64,000 bases of DNA from Proteobacteria bacterium UBA7415 (GTDB taxonomy: Bacteria > Pseudomonadota > Gammaproteobacteria > Arenicellales > Arenicellaceae): the NCBI GenBank assembly GCA_002470515.1, contig DKML01000031.1:62001-126000 (forward strand), in the 5' to 3' direction. Each line of letters begins with the position of its first letter. The first letter of the stretch is position 1. Below, in pieces: positions 62,046 through 64,000 of this stretch. Under the pieces are notes generated by a model. The model worked only from the letters and a program-made list of their open reading frames with translations. It searched no databases and was not told the DNA's origin. Made by a program: the position numbers and the translations under genes.

Positions 62046-63428
62046 CTAAGTGGCGTCTTGTCGACGCGCAGCAAGTTGCGTTTCAACTTTCGCTAGAGTG
62101 GTGCGGTTGATTCGATACTTCATAATCAACAAACCTGCTGCTAGAAAAAACACGGCTGGCACCACATTAAACATCAAGCGAATACCGGTGACGGCCGAGT
62201 CGGTTTGTATTTCATTCGCGATAAAACCGAAGCCCGCCAACATAAACGCCGGTAATGCGCCGCCAACGGCCGAACCAAATTTGAGTGAGAACATAGACGC
62301 TGACACGATCAAACCTGCCGTTTGCTTGCCAGTAGACCATTCACCAAATTCAGCGCAATCGGTGTACATAGAAAACAAAAGAGTAATGATCACACCAAAT
62401 GTAAATATACCGAGACTGTGTACTAAAACGATCAGCCCAAAATTTTGAGGTGGAATAATGAAACACAAGCCTAATAAAACAACATGAGCAATATTCATCA
62501 CCGCCACCAAATGATGTTTCTCAAAGCGCTTAACCAGTGCTGGTGTGATTAACGCTCCAATTAACTGCCCTATTAGGCCGCAAGAAGTAAGTAGCGCGGT
62601 AGCATCAAAAATCAGAAAAATGGTAGAACCATTGTCATTCAAATAATATTTGCTGTAATAGATTAGCGAAGCAAATCGAGTAATCAGACCAACCACCACG
62701 AGCATTCCAGTAAATACCAGCACAACCCAAGATGGGTTGCTAAGCAGCGCAGAAAAATCTTCTCGAACACTGGAATTGTGAACCTTTGGCTTAACTCTTT
62801 CCTTGGTGGTGGCGAAGGTGATCAAGTAAAGCAAAATCGAGAGCATTGCGAATAATAAGATTGTTAGGCGAAAGCCGAGTAGTTCGTTATCGCCACCCAA
62901 CCAAGTTACCAACGGTGTGGCAAAAGCACCTACCACAAGTGTGCCGAGCGAAGCGAAGACGAATCGGTATTGGGTGGCCTTAGTGCGTTCTTCCGCGCTG
63001 GGAGAAATCACCGCAAGTAGCGCGGAGTAAGGTACGTTAATGGCGGTGTAGGCCAACATCACTAGAGAATAGGTAATGTAGGCAAATATCAACTTACCCG
63101 TATTCGAAAGGTCTGGGCCTAAAAATAGCAAATAGCCTAAAAGCGCATACGGAATCACCATCCAGAGTAAATAGGGTCGATACTTGCCCCAGCGAGTATT
63201 AGTTCTATCAGCAATTAAGCCCATTGCCGGATCACTGATGGCATCAATGATCTTGGTCACAAGCAGCATTGTGCCTGCTGCAGCCGGTGAAATGCCGAAA
63301 ACGTCGGTGTAATAATAAAGCAGGAATAAGCCGAAAAAGCCCATGTAAAAATTGGATGCCATGTCACCAAGGCCATAACCAACCTTTTCGGTGATAGATA
63401 GCTTTTCAGTATTTTTGTTAGTATTCAT
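62046..63428 (-). CDS. GPH-family sugar:cation symporter (MFS), fructan locus
   Basis: A 460-residue permease with 12 predicted helices, with GYGLGDMASNFYMGF, LLYYYTDVFGISPAAAG, DAISDPAMGLIADRT and DCAEFGEWSTGKQTAG. It is close to the permease at 13953-15350 of the beta-glucan locus, so one family member has been recruited to each sugar locus. Placed between a ROK fructokinase and two GH32 genes, it probably imports sucrose or fructo-oligosaccharides. AGAGAG lies 4-5 bases before the ATG. Confidence 0.93.
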   Translation of the reverse strand: MNTNKNTEKLSITEKVGYGLGDMASNFYMGFFGLFLLYYYTDVFGISPAAAGTMLLVTKIIDAISDPAMGLIADRTNTRWGKYRPYLLWMVIPYALLGYLLFLGPDLSNTGKLIFAYITYSLVMLAYTAINVPYSALLAVISPSAEERTKATQYRFVFASLGTLVVGAFATPLVTWLGGDNELLGFRLTILLFAMLSILLYLITFATTKERVKPKVHNSSVREDFSALLSNPSWVVLVFTGMLVVVGLITRFASLIYYSKYYLNDNGSTIFLIFDATALLTSCGLIGQLIGALITPALVKRFEKHHLVAVMNIAHVVLLGLCFIIPPQNFGLIVLVHSLGIFTFGVIITLLFSMYTDCAEFGEWSTGKQTAGLIVSASMFSLKFGSAVGGALPAFMLAGFGFIANEIQTDSAVTGIRLMFNVVPAVFFLAAGLLIMKYRINRTTLAKVETQLAARRQDAT

Positions 63429-63477
63429 ATCGCTCTCTGGTAATTATGCTTAATGGAATTTTCCGTCGCCTACTATG

Positions 63478-64000
63478 CTATTTTGTCGCCTGCTCTGCTA
63501 TTAGAAGAGCACCAGATAAACCCGCGCCATCAGGCAGACTTGCACCAACCACCACACTATCTAGGCCCCTGGTGCATTCGTCGATAGGCAAATAGTCATT
63601 CAATTTATCGTGCAATTGGTGTTTGATTTTGTCTAGCAGACCCTCTTTAGACATAACACCACCACCCAAAATAATTCGTTGTGTGGAAAGTATCATCAGC
63701 AGATTGGTACACATATCGCCGAGGTTACTTGCCACGGCATTCCACACAGGGTGCTCAATTGGAATGTCCTGCGCGGCTCGCCCTGCTCGAGCATGAATTG
63801 CCGGGCCAGATGCTAGGCCTTCTAAGCAGTCACCATGAAATGGGCAACAGCCTTTAACGCCGCCCGTTGGGATGCGTATGTGACCAACCTCCGGATGCAA
63901 AAATCCATTTACAAGCTGACCGTTTACCATTACTCCTGCGCCAACACCGGTGCCAACAGTCACGTAAACTGCATTGTTCACACCTCGAGCTGCGCCAAAG
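63478..64000 (-). CDS. ROK-family fructokinase, C-terminal part (cut by window edge)
   Basis: The frame is open to the window edge, so about 174 C-terminal residues are seen. It reads YVTVGTGVGAGVMVNG, HPEVGHIRIP, and the zinc site CCPFHGDCLEGLASGPAI (His then three Cys/His ligands), then LILSTQRIILGGGVM-like TQRIILGGGVMSKEG. This matches ROK kinases of the fructokinase/Mak/GmuE group, which phosphorylate fructose. It fits the downstream permease and GH32 genes as the last catabolic step. The N-terminal ATP-binding part lies outside the window. Confidence 0.9.
   Translation of the reverse strand, partial: FGAARGVNNAVYVTVGTGVGAGVMVNGQLVNGFLHPEVGHIRIPTGGVKGCCPFHGDCLEGLASGPAIHARAGRAAQDIPIEHPVWNAVASNLGDMCTNLLMILSTQRIILGGGVMSKEGLLDKIKHQLHDKLNDYLPIDECTRGLDSVVVGASLPDGAGLSGALLIAEQATK

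Noticed and set aside
1..64000. CRISPR arrays, rRNA or tRNA genes, prophage or complete mobile elements
   Set aside because: No regular spaced repeats, RNA-gene signatures, integrase or structural phage genes were seen; only a dead IS6 fragment is present.

Overview
The window looks like chromosome from a marine heterotrophic gammaproteobacterium of moderate GC. Several things point this way: the conserved gmk-rpoZ-spoT-ridA-recG block, purK-purE, a ubiA gene, a CreB/CreC-type two-component pair beside a class GN ('marine') sortase and its dedicated VIT/VWA target, and two loci for algal or marine glycans (laminarin-type beta-1,3-glucan and fructan). The genus cannot be fixed from sequence alone; something near Arenicella is a guess. 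There is no rRNA, tRNA, CRISPR array or intact insertion sequence in the window.

Layout. 1-0.5 kb: N-terminal end of a di-haem cytochrome c peroxidase and a tiny lipoprotein. 0.66-1.13 kb: decayed IS6-type transposase. 1.1-4.0 kb: ACT-domain protein, tag, and an MFS-acyltransferase fusion. 4.1-5.8 kb: an FAD oxidoreductase overlapping an MnmM/YtqB-type methyltransferase, possibly a split MnmC tRNA-modification pair. 5.8-15.4 kb: beta-glucan locus with a surface GH16-malectin lipoprotein, a LytS/LytTR two-component pair, two cytoplasmic GH3 enzymes and a GPH-family sugar permease. 15.6-19.6 kb: cobalamin-type binding protein, M48 protease lipoprotein, sterol-desaturase-like protein and ParA-like ATPase. 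19.7-25.2 kb: creB-creC, sortase target and class GN sortase.

25.1-29.7 kb is the most unusual part. The end of the sortase gene plus ubiA is present twice. In the first copy the sortase is intact and ubiA is decayed; in the second the sortase is a remnant and ubiA is intact. Three methyltransferase genes lie between the copies.

29.8-39.2 kb is mostly core housekeeping: recG, ridA, a spoT-position RelA/SpoT enzyme whose hydrolase motif is destroyed, rpoZ, gmk, an APH-like kinase, purK and purE. 39.3-41.5 kb: pirin and DoxX genes with a divergent LysR regulator. 41.6-50.3 kb: a five-gene catabolic operon (hydantoinase A/B, FAD oxidoreductase, uronate-dehydrogenase-like SDR, mmsA) divergent from an NhaR-like regulator. 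50.9-53.7 kb: ribosome-hibernation-type protein, DUF533/TerB protein and an SbtA/SbtB-like bicarbonate transport pair. 53.7-58.1 kb: sulfotransferase, DUF5672, a sulfotransferase-glycosyltransferase fusion and a small exported protein with a frame-broken repeat tail. 58.9-64 kb: fructan locus with two tandem GH32 enzymes, a second GPH permease and a ROK fructokinase that runs off the window.

The two sugar loci share one logic: depolymerise or import small oligosaccharides, then hydrolyse them in the cytoplasm. Neither shows a TonB receptor inside the window. The 26-28.5 kb methyltransferases and the 53.7-57.4 kb sulfotransferase/glycosyltransferase genes look like accessory surface-glycan modification genes.
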